Shown: piece by piece, positions 1-8,058 of the stretch
Position numbering within the stretch: the stretch's first letter is position 1
Layout of the letters: each line of letters opens with the position of its first letter
IMG/VR virus record: IMGVR_UViG_3300037071_001308
Span: 1 to 26,041 of that record
DNA length: 26,041 bases
Strand: one strand, 5' to 3'
DNA from: a virus
Program-made: the position numbers and the translations under genes
The notes under the pieces: generated by a model
The model's database searches: none
Told to the model about the DNA's origin: nothing
The model's input: the letters and a program-made list of their open reading frames with translations, nothing else

Positions 1-191
1 AGGTAGGCGTGCGCCATCAGGGTGGTGAACGGCCTCAGCACGAGCTGCGGATAGAAGTTGGCGATGTTCGGGTAGGCGAGGTTGCCCTGCGTCTTGAAGT
101 CGATGCGTATGTCGCCCGGCATCCCTGTCGCTTGCGCAAAACCGATCGGGGCCGCGCCGGTCGGGTCGATGTGGATCGTGGCGTGGTGCAT
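1..191 (-). CDS. Partial virion-region protein, N-terminal 63 residues only
   Basis: The reading frame opens with ATG at 191 and runs off the left edge, so only the N-terminus (begins MHHATIHIDPTGAAP) is visible. A good Shine-Dalgarno GGAGG lies 6 bases upstream, just after the stop of the glycine-rich adhesin gene, so it continues the late operon with a short gap. No domain is recognisable in the visible part. Its position downstream of tail fibre and adhesin suggests another tail, lysis or host-interaction protein, but that is inference from position only. Confidence 0.7.
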   Translation of the reverse strand, partial: MHHATIHIDPTGAAPIGFAQATGMPGDIRIDFKTQGNLAYPNIANFYPQLVLRPFTTLMAHAY

Positions 192-205
192 CGCGGGCCT
201 CCCCG

Positions 206-1036
206 TTACAAGTCGAAGTCGAACGTGCCGTTAGACGTAAAGACGTGAACCCAGTAGCCGCCGCTCTGGTAAATGCTGTTGCCCCCGGTGGCGCGAACAC
301 GGGCCGAGGCATAGCGAATACAGACAAAGCCTTGGTAGCCGCTGCCGCCGTAGTGTTGCCCCGCTTCGGTATTCGCGCCGCCGCCGCCGCAGCCCCAATT
401 GGCGGCATTACCGCCGCCGCCGTTGCCGCCGCCAGTAGAGCCATTGCCTGCCGGAATGCCGACGGACGGCGTGCCGCCGCCGCCACCGCCGCCGCAGCAG
501 GTGTAGCCGGTAAGCGGGTCGGTACCGCCGCCGCCACCGTGGCCGCTGCCGATGCCAGCTTGCACGCCTGCGCCCCCGATGCCGCCGCCACCACCGCCGC
601 CGGAGCCGAAGCCGTCAGAGCCGCCGCCATTATTGCCGACGCCAGCAGTGCCGCTGCCGCCGACCGTGCCGCCGCTGGACTTATCGCCGCCGCCCCCGCC
701 CGAGCCGCCGCTCGTGCCGTCGGCTGTGCCCGCACCGCCGCGTCCACCCCCTACCGCGCCGATAAGGCCGTGGATGTAGGTGTTGCCGCCATTGACGTCT
801 GACGCGCCGCCAGCCCCGACTTCGATGCTGTAGGTCTTGCCGGGACTGCCGGTCGAGCCGGTCTGGAAGGCCCCTGCACCGCCCCCGCCACCCCCGGCGT
901 AGTTGCCTGTCGGCGCGGCGACGTAGGTTGATTGCCCGCCGCCGCCGCCCCCAGCCACGACAGTCCAGTCGATCACCGCCGGGCGCGGCTCGGCGTTGGA
1001 CGCCATCAGCAGGGCTTGGTGCGAGGCGCCCGCCAT
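206..1036 (-). CDS. Glycine-rich tail adhesin-like protein
   Basis: This 276-aa protein has many runs of 5-8 glycines separated by short polar or aromatic segments from about residue 28 to 225. It closes with a hydrophobic segment containing FVCIRYASA and a final YWVHVFTSNGTFDFDL strand. This is the pattern of the glycine-rich domain at the tip of phage tail fibres and adhesins, where packed polyglycine helices present receptor-binding loops outside the cell; the fold is inferred from composition. A CC pair lies in one loop. The ATG overlaps the tail-fibre stop by one base (TGATG), so the two are probably translationally coupled. Very GC-rich, low-complexity coding DNA creates long spurious frames on the other strand. 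Confidence 0.75.
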   Translation of the reverse strand: MAGASHQALLMASNAEPRPAVIDWTVVAGGGGGGQSTYVAAPTGNYAGGGGGGAGAFQTGSTGSPGKTYSIEVGAGGASDVNGGNTYIHGLIGAVGGGRGGAGTADGTSGGSGGGGGDKSSGGTVGGSGTAGVGNNGGGSDGFGSGGGGGGGIGGAGVQAGIGSGHGGGGGTDPLTGYTCCGGGGGGGTPSVGIPAGNGSTGGGNGGGGNAANWGCGGGGANTEAGQHYGGSGYQGFVCIRYASARVRATGGNSIYQSGGYWVHVFTSNGTFDFDL

Positions 1037-1959
1037 CAGGTCAGCCCGTTACCGGAGACAACCCAGTTGCCGGTCGTCCACTTCACGGCTGTCGCCACGC
1101 CATACTGGCCGAGGGTGCGGGTGCCGGATGTCGGCACCCCCGCCGCGTTGCGCCACATCATGGTCTCGGTGTTGGCGAGGACGACGTAATTGGAATAGGC
1201 GAAAATGCTGATCGTGGTGCCGAGCGGATACAGCGCGCCATTGATGGCGATGGTGATGGCGCGGCCCGCCGTGTTGCAGACTATCTTCTGGGCGTCGGCG
1301 GCGACCGTGGTGTAGTCGGTACCGACGTGGTTGGGCGGGATGCCCGCGAACAGTTGCGGGTCCTTGGCTTGGTAGGCGGCATCGGAATACTGCTTGGGGA
1401 CGATGCCGAGCGGTTCGGTCGGGTTGCCCAGTACCTTGCCGAGGCCCGTCGCGCGGTTGAAGGCCAACGGCATGGCCAGCACCGTGCCGTCGTTAGCGTG
1501 ACTGTTGAGGGCGAAATCCGATCCGGTATTGCCGGTCCCGGTCTCGGGCGTGGCGTCGCCAAGGTGCAAAGTCCAGCGCACCTTGCCGTCTTCCTTGCCG
1601 ACCAAGGTGTTATCGCCGCCGACATCGCTGTCGAGAATGACCGCCGGGTTGGTCTTGTCGATGGTCAGGTCGCCGGTCATGGGGGTGTCGCCACCCTTGC
1701 CCATCTTGGTGTCGGCATACGCCTTGGTGGCCGCGTCCTGCGGATTGGCCGGGTCCTGAAGGCCCGTGATCCGTTTCGAGTTCATTGGTAGGTTTTGGAT
1801 GACGGTGCTCTGGCCGTCCCGCGTGATGCAGTTAGACAAACCGGCGGCAAACCCATCATCTTCAGCATCGTGCCGATCAGCGCGGATTTTTATCCCTGCG
1901 GCAGCGTCGGCAACCCAGCTATGTAGTCTCTGGTAGATCCCTGATCCGTTATAAGGCAA
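1036..1959 (-). CDS. Tail fibre protein
   Basis: 307 aa. The N-terminus (MPYNGSGIYQRLHSWVADAA, then a DGFAAGL...CITRDGQ stretch at about 35-51) matches the virion-attachment region common to short podovirus/siphovirus tail fibres. A middle repeat-like segment (NSKRITGLQDPANPQDAATK, then AYADTKM) is the typical fibre motif around residues 61-87. The C-terminal part has alternating beta-strand character and ends before the glycine-rich adhesin gene. The start is unusual: no ATG is available, but TTG at 1959 sits about 8 bases after AGGAG, and the protein begins exactly where fibre homologues begin. That TTG lies inside the last codons of the upstream HNH-like gene (11-base overlap), suggesting the native start was altered by insertion of that gene. 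Confidence 0.85.
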   Translation of the reverse strand: MPYNGSGIYQRLHSWVADAAAGIKIRADRHDAEDDGFAAGLSNCITRDGQSTVIQNLPMNSKRITGLQDPANPQDAATKAYADTKMGKGGDTPMTGDLTIDKTNPAVILDSDVGGDNTLVGKEDGKVRWTLHLGDATPETGTGNTGSDFALNSHANDGTVLAMPLAFNRATGLGKVLGNPTEPLGIVPKQYSDAAYQAKDPQLFAGIPPNHVGTDYTTVAADAQKIVCNTAGRAITIAINGALYPLGTTISIFAYSNYVVLANTETMMWRNAAGVPTSGTRTLGQYGVATAVKWTTGNWVVSGNGLT

Positions 1960-2485
1960 GGGTTGTACTCCTCTTAGTTCTCGGCCTACGGTTGCGCGCC
2001 TGTTCTACCAACGGTATCCAGCGACAATTACCGGGCGTGTAGTTGCCGTCGTTGTCGCTGCGTTCGATGGTGAGATGATCGGCGTAGCCATTGGCTAAGG
2101 CCCAAGCCCTGAACACTGCATAGTCATTCCAGAGCGGATCAACGCTGATGCCGCGCCCGCCGTAATCCTTGAACTGCTTGTATTTTGGGTTGCGGCAACG
2201 CTTCAGCATACCGCTCCAAATTTCATACAGGCGCTCTTGAGTGCCACCGTGCCGGAAGTTCTTCGCCACCAGCTTCTCGGTTTGCAGGCATCCGCATGAC
2301 GGATCAGGTCGCTGCTTGAGATTGGAGGACATCGCTTCAAGTTCGGTGCCGCAATCGCAGCGGCAGCGCCAGTAGCGGCGGGTGTAGCCGTTAGGTCTTC
2401 GGCGAGTAGTGGCGGAGGCCACGACAACGAGGCGGCCAAAACGTTGGCCGGTGATGTCTATCTTTTTCATACCATACAATGGCAT
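1949..2485 (-). CDS. HNH-like mobile endonuclease family protein (copy A)
   Basis: 178 aa, of a family present three times in this window. It has an N-terminal DITGQRFGRLVVV motif, cysteine pairs (WRCRCDCG, SCGC) that probably bind zinc, then HGG...LYEIWSGM..RC, KDYGGRGISVDP..W, and a C-terminal IERSDNDGNY..GNCRW....Q..NRR core. The last part resembles the beta-beta-metal part of HNH nucleases (DH.DGN...N..W....N.R), but the general-base histidine position is R/S here, so catalytic activity is uncertain. The ATG at 2485 has AAAGG about 9 bases upstream; an internal ATG (2470) lacks an obvious ribosome site. Sits between the 60-aa gene and the tail fibre as a probable intergenic mobile insertion. 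Confidence 0.7.
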   Translation of the reverse strand: MPLYGMKKIDITGQRFGRLVVVASATTRRRPNGYTRRYWRCRCDCGTELEAMSSNLKQRPDPSCGCLQTEKLVAKNFRHGGTQERLYEIWSGMLKRCRNPKYKQFKDYGGRGISVDPLWNDYAVFRAWALANGYADHLTIERSDNDGNYTPGNCRWIPLVEQARNRRPRTKRSTTLAL

Positions 2486-2498
2486 GTTTCTTAGCCTT

Positions 2499-2681
2499 TC
2501 AGAAACCTTTCTTCGACTTCCTCTTGTTCATCAGCTTGTCGCTTGGCGGCAGGTTGAACTGGCCCTTGTCCTTGGGCATCGGCGGCTTGTCCGAGACGAA
2601 CGGGGGCTTGCCTTTGACTTTCATCACCGGGTCGTCGGTGGTGCCGTCGTCCTCGCCCTTCAGGCTTTTGATGAATTTCAT
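2499..2681 (-). CDS. Small charged protein of unknown function
   Basis: 60 aa, very lysine-, aspartate- and proline-rich (segments such as VMKVKGKPPF and MNKRKSKKGF at the end), probably disordered. No family recognised. ATG at 2681 overlaps the stop of the 555-aa gene by four bases (ATGA), which supports it as a real, translationally coupled late gene rather than chance. It may be a minor virion component by location only. Confidence 0.6.
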   Translation of the reverse strand: MKFIKSLKGEDDGTTDDPVMKVKGKPPFVSDKPPMPKDKGQFNLPPSDKLMNKRKSKKGF

Positions 2682-4345
2682 TTCCGGTTGTCCTTGTTGT
2701 TGTCGAACAAACTGCCGGTGTAGCGGGCCCCGCTCCGCTTCAACTGTTCTACTGCCAGCACTTTCGCCAAAGCCTCACGCGGTACGTTCTGGATGGCGGG
2801 CATGTCGGTGCTGCCGGTGACGATGTTGCGGATCAGATCATCGACACGCTTGCCACCGCGTTCGGTAGCCTTGCGGGCCAGCATGCCGCTGCCGCGCTTT
2901 GACAGCAGGCCCGCACCTATCGCAAGCGCACCGGGGGCCGCGCCTGCGCCGGACCCGATAGGGGATTGGTCGCCAAGTAAAAACGGTAAGCCCGCCCCGC
3001 CAACCGCTCCAGCGGTGCCGTAGCCGAGTAGGTTGTTGCCCCAGCGTTCGAGCGACCGTGATGCGCCCGATAGTTTGGGATCGCCTTGCGCGATCTTCGT
3101 CATCAGGTCCATTTGTTCGGGAGTATTCGGGTTGAAGCGCCCCGGCTTGGTGACCCGGTCGATCTCGCTACCGAAGTTCTGCTCCAGCTTACGGACGGGG
3201 TCCTTGGACGTGGTCATGCCTTTGTCGGCGAGATATTCGGCATTCTCGGCTTGCGAGCCCCGTCGCCATAGGTCGCGAGCCGTCTTGGCGTCTTCGCCGA
3301 CATTGACCTGTCCGACGCTGCGTGCGGGCATTGTCGGCTTGGCGTGCTCGATGAAGTCATCCAGCACGTTGCCGACTTCGCCCGCCATCTTGCGCACCCG
3401 CTTGTCGGGGCTGGCCTTGGCATCACTAAGCTGGGTGCGAAGGTTCTGGATTTCGGTCCACGTTCCGGGCTTGGCCTTGGCGTTCTCGATCTGCTTGAGG
3501 ACCGGCACCAACTCCTTGTGGATTTCCTCGTTGAAGCCCTTGTCCTTGATCTTGTCCGCCACGCGCTGCGCCAGCGCCGGGGTGTCCTTGAAGCTGATGC
3601 CCGCGTTGTCGAGCTTCTTGTAGATCGCGCCGCCTTCTTCCTTGAGCGTTTCCGAGCTTCCTCCCCGGCTGGCCTCGGAAACCTCTTTCTTAGCGCCTTG
3701 CACGCTCTTGAGGCGGTTCGCCAAGGCCCCGATCAAGCCGCCAGTGACGCCGCCGACGGCGCCGCCAACGGCAGCGCCCGTGCCTGCTTGCCCTACGCTC
3801 TCCGAGTTTCGGGCCGCGCCTTCGAGGGCTCCTTGGCCCGCGCTGGTGAGTGCGCCGCTGGTGATCTGCGCGAGCCTAGAAGGCGCTCCCACCGCAATTT
3901 TCGCCGCGTTGCTGGTGACGGCCCCGGCGGGCCCGCCAGCAGCGAGGCCCCCGACAACGTCTACTGCTGTCCCGAGCGGGCCCTTGGTGTTCTCGACGGC
4001 TTGCGCGGCGTAATCGTCTTCGGCCCCGACGCCGCCGCGCCAGCGTTCACCGGCTGTTGCAGGCTTTCCGCCAAAGTATTCGCCGATCTCGCCGCCGAGC
4101 ACCGACATTGCGCCGCCGAGCGGACGAGAAAGCCCCATCGTGACAGCGTCTTTGATCCGAGCCGTATAGCCGGGTTCGGGCTGGGCGGCCAATAGCCGCT
4201 TCAGTGCGTCGCGGCGGATTTCCTGCTCGCGGGTCGGCGCGACCGGGCCTTCCGCCTCCGGGGCTTTCGATCCGGCCAGATATGCGTCCGGATCAAAAGC
4301 CGTGGTGGGTTTAGCCGCCAGATATGCGTCAGGGTCGAATGGCAT
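2678..4345 (-). CDS. Candidate DNA-ejection / internal virion protein
   Basis: 555 aa. The N-terminus carries a direct repeat of FDPDAYLA (residues about 3-10 and 17-24), a feature often seen in virion proteins of alphaproteobacterial phages. It is followed by a basic segment and then long Gly/Ala-rich hydrophobic stretches (about 90-215, and again about 440-480) that could insert in membranes, flanking a charged helical middle part. Composition and placement next to the peptidoglycan hydrolase suggest an internal virion protein ejected through the envelope, analogous in role to T7 gp14-gp16; no sequence identity to these is claimed. The start ATG follows the stop of the upstream 405-aa gene after 3 bases, with GGGGAAATGAGCC as ribosome site. 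Confidence 0.6.
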   Translation of the reverse strand: MPFDPDAYLAAKPTTAFDPDAYLAGSKAPEAEGPVAPTREQEIRRDALKRLLAAQPEPGYTARIKDAVTMGLSRPLGGAMSVLGGEIGEYFGGKPATAGERWRGGVGAEDDYAAQAVENTKGPLGTAVDVVGGLAAGGPAGAVTSNAAKIAVGAPSRLAQITSGALTSAGQGALEGAARNSESVGQAGTGAAVGGAVGGVTGGLIGALANRLKSVQGAKKEVSEASRGGSSETLKEEGGAIYKKLDNAGISFKDTPALAQRVADKIKDKGFNEEIHKELVPVLKQIENAKAKPGTWTEIQNLRTQLSDAKASPDKRVRKMAGEVGNVLDDFIEHAKPTMPARSVGQVNVGEDAKTARDLWRRGSQAENAEYLADKGMTTSKDPVRKLEQNFGSEIDRVTKPGRFNPNTPEQMDLMTKIAQGDPKLSGASRSLERWGNNLLGYGTAGAVGGAGLPFLLGDQSPIGSGAGAAPGALAIGAGLLSKRGSGMLARKATERGGKRVDDLIRNIVTGSTDMPAIQNVPREALAKVLAVEQLKRSGARYTGSLFDNNKDNRK

Positions 4346-4348
4346 GGC

Positions 4349-5566
4349 TCATTTCCCCAGCCGCTTTTTGATTTCCACCGCGCGCGGATCGCTGGAGTTA
4401 GCGTTGGCCCACGCCAATGCCTCCGCGTCTGGGGATCCCGCCGCCGCGGGCCCCGCTCCTGTTGCCGCTGGCCCTTGAGGGACTTGCAGCTTGCTGCGCT
4501 TAAGCTGATCTTGCTGCAAAGCCTCATGAGCCTCGCCTTTTGCGATCATGTTGTTGAGCGCCTGCACCTTGGTTTTGCCCTCGGCGTTGGGGTCGTTCAT
4601 CAGCGCGACGAATTGCTTCAACTCGAAGTCGGTGGTCGCGCCTTTCAGCTTCTCGGCCATCGCGGTGATGGCTTCAGCGCTCATGATCTGATTGAAGCGT
4701 TCGGTGCGCTGAGTGGCCTGCGGGTCGCTTATCCCCAAGTAGTCGCCGCCCCACTTGGCCCCGATTTGCTTGCTCCCGGCACCCGCGCCCGCGCGGATGC
4801 CGGTGCCGTCGGGCCCCAGCAGGTCCCGCGCTTCCTTCAAGTCGTGGAGGGCCCCCTGCGTGGCGAGATTTGTATTTTGTAGCTCGTTGCCCGCCTTCAT
4901 CTCCGAGGCGGCGGGTGTGGTCTGCTTGGCCTTCCATGCGTCGAACGTCTCTTGGTCAATCTTGCCGCTCTTCAAAGCCTCGGTCATTTTGACCAGTTCC
5001 GGGGCCTGCCCCGCCAGCGTGACCTCCTGCTGTTTCGCCGCCGCTTGCCGGGCGTCTTCCGCCGCCGCCTGCCGCGCCAGTTCGTCCGTCTCGGCTTTCG
5101 CCCTCGCCGCGGCATCGGCGTGCGTGAAGCCCGCCGTCTGCGCGGTATCCGAGTGCGTGAAGGTCCGCTGCTGCGAGGCTTCCGCTGCGGCACGCGCGGC
5201 GGCGTGTTCCTGAGCGGACGCGTTCTGCTGCATCAGCCGCGCCCCTTCTTCGGGGTCAAGCGCATAGATTTGCGCGATCGTGCTCTGCGACGCGCCCGCC
5301 TTCGGGTCGATCCCCGCGATCAATTGCGACAGGTGCCCGCGCTGCTCCGCGAGGGTCGCGGCGGCACGGCTCTGCTGCATACTGTCGCCAAGCTGGCTAA
5401 GAACGCTCCCGATGCCCCCCGGTATAGTCGCCATCGAAGCGGCGTCGGGTTGGTGCTGCGCTTGCGCCGTCAGCAAATCCTTCTGGCGCGCTTCAAGGGC
5501 TTTGATACTGAGCGCCTTCATCGGGTCGCTGTAGCCCGACGTTGTGGTGGGTGCGAAGATCGCCAT
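4349..5566 (-). CDS. Helical virion-associated protein, possible ejection protein
   Basis: 405 aa beginning MAIFAPTTTSGYSDP. Mostly alpha-helical and Ala/Gln/Glu-rich, with a long coiled-coil-like region at about residues 95-190 (many EA, RQAAA and AKAE heptad-like stretches). It ends with an ALAWANANSSDPRAVEIKKR motif that recurs at the C-terminus of virion proteins in related phages (from memory, not searched). The start chosen is ATG 5566: it lies two bases after the TGA of the inserted HNH-like gene, with GGGGGA upstream. Longer in-frame starts would run back through that HNH-like gene and are rejected. Likely a structural or ejection protein given its neighbours. Confidence 0.65.
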   Translation of the reverse strand: MAIFAPTTTSGYSDPMKALSIKALEARQKDLLTAQAQHQPDAASMATIPGGIGSVLSQLGDSMQQSRAAATLAEQRGHLSQLIAGIDPKAGASQSTIAQIYALDPEEGARLMQQNASAQEHAAARAAAEASQQRTFTHSDTAQTAGFTHADAAARAKAETDELARQAAAEDARQAAAKQQEVTLAGQAPELVKMTEALKSGKIDQETFDAWKAKQTTPAASEMKAGNELQNTNLATQGALHDLKEARDLLGPDGTGIRAGAGAGSKQIGAKWGGDYLGISDPQATQRTERFNQIMSAEAITAMAEKLKGATTDFELKQFVALMNDPNAEGKTKVQALNNMIAKGEAHEALQQDQLKRSKLQVPQGPAATGAGPAAAGSPDAEALAWANANSSDPRAVEIKKRLGK

Positions 5567-5567
5567 T

Positions 5568-6047
5568 TCAGGTCCCCCGCTTTCGGCGATTGGCGGCTTG
5601 CTGTTTCGGGGTCGCCCACCGGCAATTGGCGGGCTCGTAGCTGCCATCGTTGTCAATACGATCTATAGACAGGCCAACCCGATAGCCGTTCGTCACCGCC
5701 CAATCACGAAAAGGCTCGAAAACACTCCAATCCGCACACACCGTAATGCCCCTTCCCCCGTAGCGATGATAGTAATACGCCGTAGGGGCGTGACATCGCT
5801 TCTTCATGCCTGACCAAACCTTGTAAAGACGTGTAGAAGCCCCACCGTGCCGCCAACGATTATTTCGTTCTCGCCGAATGCACCCGCAGGATCGACTGTC
5901 TCCTCGCGCAAAATACACACACGGAATAAACTCTGTTCCGCAGTCGCATCGGCACAACCACCGGGGTCTTTCCCCCGAAGCGTTGGCGCGACGAAGAACA
6001 GTCAATCGACCGAATTTTCGGCCAGTAAGGTCGATAAGTGCTGGCAT
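5568..6047 (-). CDS. HNH-like mobile endonuclease family protein (copy B)
   Basis: 159 aa, same family as copies A and [33 protein letters not shown]...[22 protein letters not shown], then [19 protein letters not shown] and QQAANRRKR. The probable zinc site uses the four cysteines of CRCDCG and SCGC. ATG 6047 has CAGGAG 7 bases upstream and fits the family start. An alternative GTG at 6068 has a perfect AGGAGG just after the hydrolase stop; that strong site may be the original ribosome site of the downstream virion gene, displaced by this insertion. Its TGA lies one base before the next ATG, so the insertion was tidy. Confidence 0.7.
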   Translation of the reverse strand: MPALIDLTGRKFGRLTVLRRANASGERPRWLCRCDCGTEFIPCVYFARGDSRSCGCIRRERNNRWRHGGASTRLYKVWSGMKKRCHAPTAYYYHRYGGRGITVCADWSVFEPFRDWAVTNGYRVGLSIDRIDNDGSYEPANCRWATPKQQAANRRKRGT

Positions 6048-6083
6048 GATACGCTCCTGCTGTAACACGCCCTTATACCTCCT

Positions 6084-8054
6084 CTAGACCAAACGGCCAC
6101 TGTTGAGCCGCTGCATCGCCTGCGCCAGCTGCTGCCGCTGCATGTCAACCATCTTGGGGTCTACGATGGGCTGCATGCCGGGCGGACGCGGCAGGTTCAC
6201 CATCGGGACGGTGGTAGGGCCCGAGGCCTGTCCGCCGCCCCGCGCCGCGCCGCCGTACATGCCGCCCGCCATGCTCTGCAAGGCATCGCCGAAGCCGCCC
6301 ATGCCGCCGCCGGGACTATGATGCCCGGCGTCGGCTGTCGGCGTGATGTCGGCTGTCGGCGTGATGTCGGGTGTCGCGGAGGTAGCTGCCGGGGCTTCCG
6401 TTGTGCCGCCTGCGGATGCGGTCACCGGGTCGCCTTTGTCCGTCGCCAGCAGCCCTTCGTAGTATTTGGTCATGTCGGCGAGGGAGGTGGTGCCAAGCGC
6501 GCTGGCTTGATGCGTCGTGGTGACCGGGGCATTGGCGTCGCCGCCGATCCAGTCCGAGACGGCGGGTGAAAACTGGAAGCCTTGCAGATACGCGGCCTGC
6601 TGGGCCGGGGTCATGGTCGAGAGGTCGACCTTGGCGTTCTTGAACTTGTCGGCAAACCCGTAGTGATCGAGCCACGCCCCGTAGGTATCCACCTGCTTGT
6701 CCGGTGAAGCCTTGAGGTACTCGTCGTAGCTCAGTCCGCCGAGCTTACCGCCCGCCTCCTTGAAGGTGTCGGGCCCCATCTGGGTGAGGCCGTGGTAGCT
6801 CCCGGTGCCCGCTTGCGGGTTCCAGTCGCTTTCGGTCTTGATGACCCCGGCAATGGCGGCCGGGCTGACGCCTAGCCGGGCCGAGAGCGCGCCGATCGAC
6901 GCCACCGTGGCCGGGTCGGTGCCTTTCGGGAAATAGTGCGCGGTGTCGGGCACAGCCGCCGGGCCCCCCGCCGGGGCAGGTGCCGGGCCGTTGCCCCCAT
7001 AGGCCGGTTGCCGGGGGGTGTCGCGGGCCATCTCGACGTGCACGTCGTCGCCTTTCACCGGGAACGCCAGCCCATACTTCGTGGCGTGAGAGCGCAGCCA
7101 GTTCAGGAACGGGCCGGAGGGAACGTCGAACGCCTCGCCGTGCAGGTGGTTCGAGCCCCGGTGCGTGGCGTCCTGTGGGTGCGCGACCGCGCCCAGTCTG
7201 CCGCCTTCGAGGTTCTTGTAGTGCACCGCCTGCACGTCGTTGCCGCGCGTGCCCTCGCCGAAGCGGGGCTCCTGCCCGGTCTCAGCGGTGTAGGCCTGAG
7301 CCGCCTTGTACAAGCGCGAGCCGAAAGCGGGATCGAGGTTGTTATACTGCCCCGGCGTCCCCAGCGGCACACGGACAATCTTGCCGTCCTTGACGACGCT
7401 GGCGTGCGCGCCGTGCTGGTTCAAGTAGTCCTGCCAAGGTCCCGACGCGGCTTCTGCCGGGTGCGGCACTGCCGGGCCCGCCGCTGCCGGTCTCGCCTGC
7501 GGTAATATTGCGGGGCCCGCTGCCGGGGCCGCCGCCGCTGCTGGCGCTGTTGCAGGCGCTGCCGCAGCGGCGGGGGCCGCAGGGGCTACCGTCGGCGGCG
7601 CAGCCACCGCCGGTTTTCCTGCGACGGCGGGCTGCGGGAGTGTCGTGGAGCCTTTCGACGGCAGGGGTGCCGAAGCGGTGACTGCTGGGGCCGGGGCGGT
7701 ACCTGCCAGTGCAGGGGGCTTGGCGGCCGGTGCGGCGACCTCGGGCGGTGGCGGCGGCTGCTTGGCGGCGCTTTCGATATCGGCCGCGGTGACGCCCTTC
7801 GGCAGGAACGACCCCATCATCGACATCACCATGCTGCGCATGATGAAGTTGCTGTTGTTCAGCGCGTGGCGAAAGGTCTGGTTCGCCATGTCGGCGGGGA
7901 CTTTGTCGGCGAACTGCGGGGCCAGCTGCTTCACCAAGACGCCGACATTGGTGTCGAGCATCGTGTGCGCCATGCGGACGCTCGGCGGCACCCCGGGGGC
8001 CCCCGGAGGGCCCGCCAGAGATTGCCGTTCGGGCAAGGCGTACTGGCCAACCAT
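6084..8054 (-). CDS. Virion-associated peptidoglycan hydrolase: M15 peptidase plus lytic transglycosylase
   Basis: 656 aa (start ATG 8054; GGGAGGG upstream overlaps the end of the 121-aa gene; an in-frame GTG at 8078 is less likely). Order: helical N-terminus (1-95); Pro/Ala-rich linker (about 98-205); M15/VanY-like peptidase with the zinc motif SxHxxGxAxD as SNHLHGEAFD (about 301-310) and DDVHVEM (about 336-342); then a soluble lytic-transglycosylase domain (about 385-510) with LGVSPAAIAGVIKTESDWNP, whose Glu at about 408 is the expected catalytic acid, followed by YHGLTQM. The C-terminal tail is Thr/Pro/Gly-rich. One domain would cut peptide cross-links and the other glycan strands. The genes on either side are virion proteins and no holin is adjacent, so it is probably carried in the particle for genome entry rather than being the endolysin. 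Confidence 0.85.
   Translation of the reverse strand: MVGQYALPERQSLAGPPGAPGVPPSVRMAHTMLDTNVGVLVKQLAPQFADKVPADMANQTFRHALNNSNFIMRSMVMSMMGSFLPKGVTAADIESAAKQPPPPPEVAAPAAKPPALAGTAPAPAVTASAPLPSKGSTTLPQPAVAGKPAVAAPPTVAPAAPAAAAAPATAPAAAAAPAAGPAILPQARPAAAGPAVPHPAEAASGPWQDYLNQHGAHASVVKDGKIVRVPLGTPGQYNNLDPAFGSRLYKAAQAYTAETGQEPRFGEGTRGNDVQAVHYKNLEGGRLGAVAHPQDATHRGSNHLHGEAFDVPSGPFLNWLRSHATKYGLAFPVKGDDVHVEMARDTPRQPAYGGNGPAPAPAGGPAAVPDTAHYFPKGTDPATVASIGALSARLGVSPAAIAGVIKTESDWNPQAGTGSYHGLTQMGPDTFKEAGGKLGGLSYDEYLKASPDKQVDTYGAWLDHYGFADKFKNAKVDLSTMTPAQQAAYLQGFQFSPAVSDWIGGDANAPVTTTHQASALGTTSLADMTKYYEGLLATDKGDPVTASAGGTTEAPAATSATPDITPTADITPTADAGHHSPGGGMGGFGDALQSMAGGMYGGAARGGGQASGPTTVPMVNLPRPPGMQPIVDPKMVDMQRQQLAQAMQRLNSGRLV
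6331..6375. repeat. Short tandem repeat in hydrolase C-terminal linker
   Basis: Two exact 18-base units (TCGGCTGTCGGCGTGATG) followed by a partial third encode repeated DITPTA residues in the C-terminal tail of the hydrolase. Its multiple-of-three length keeps the frame, so copy number can change without breaking the gene. Confidence 0.7.
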
Positions 8055-8058
8055 CGTC

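Noticed and set aside
245-802. Long plus-strand frame rich in Ala over the glycine-rich adhesin
   Set aside because: It is the complement of a low-complexity GGN-rich gene; frames stay open there because of composition and no ribosome site or domain supports it.
928-1791. 287-codon plus-strand frame over the adhesin/tail fibre
   Set aside because: Arg/Gly/Val-rich shadow of recognisable structural genes; no recognisable motif.
3344-4195. 283-codon plus-strand frame
   Set aside because: Antisense to the 555-aa virion gene, composition typical of a GC-rich shadow frame.
5567-5656. Extended start of the 405-aa gene inside HNH-like copy B
   Set aside because: Residues upstream of ATG 5566 are an alternative frame of the HNH-like gene end; ATG 5566 has its own ribosome site.
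4952-5668. 238-codon plus-strand frame rich in Arg
   Set aside because: Antisense to the helical virion gene; Arg-rich shadow composition with no domain.
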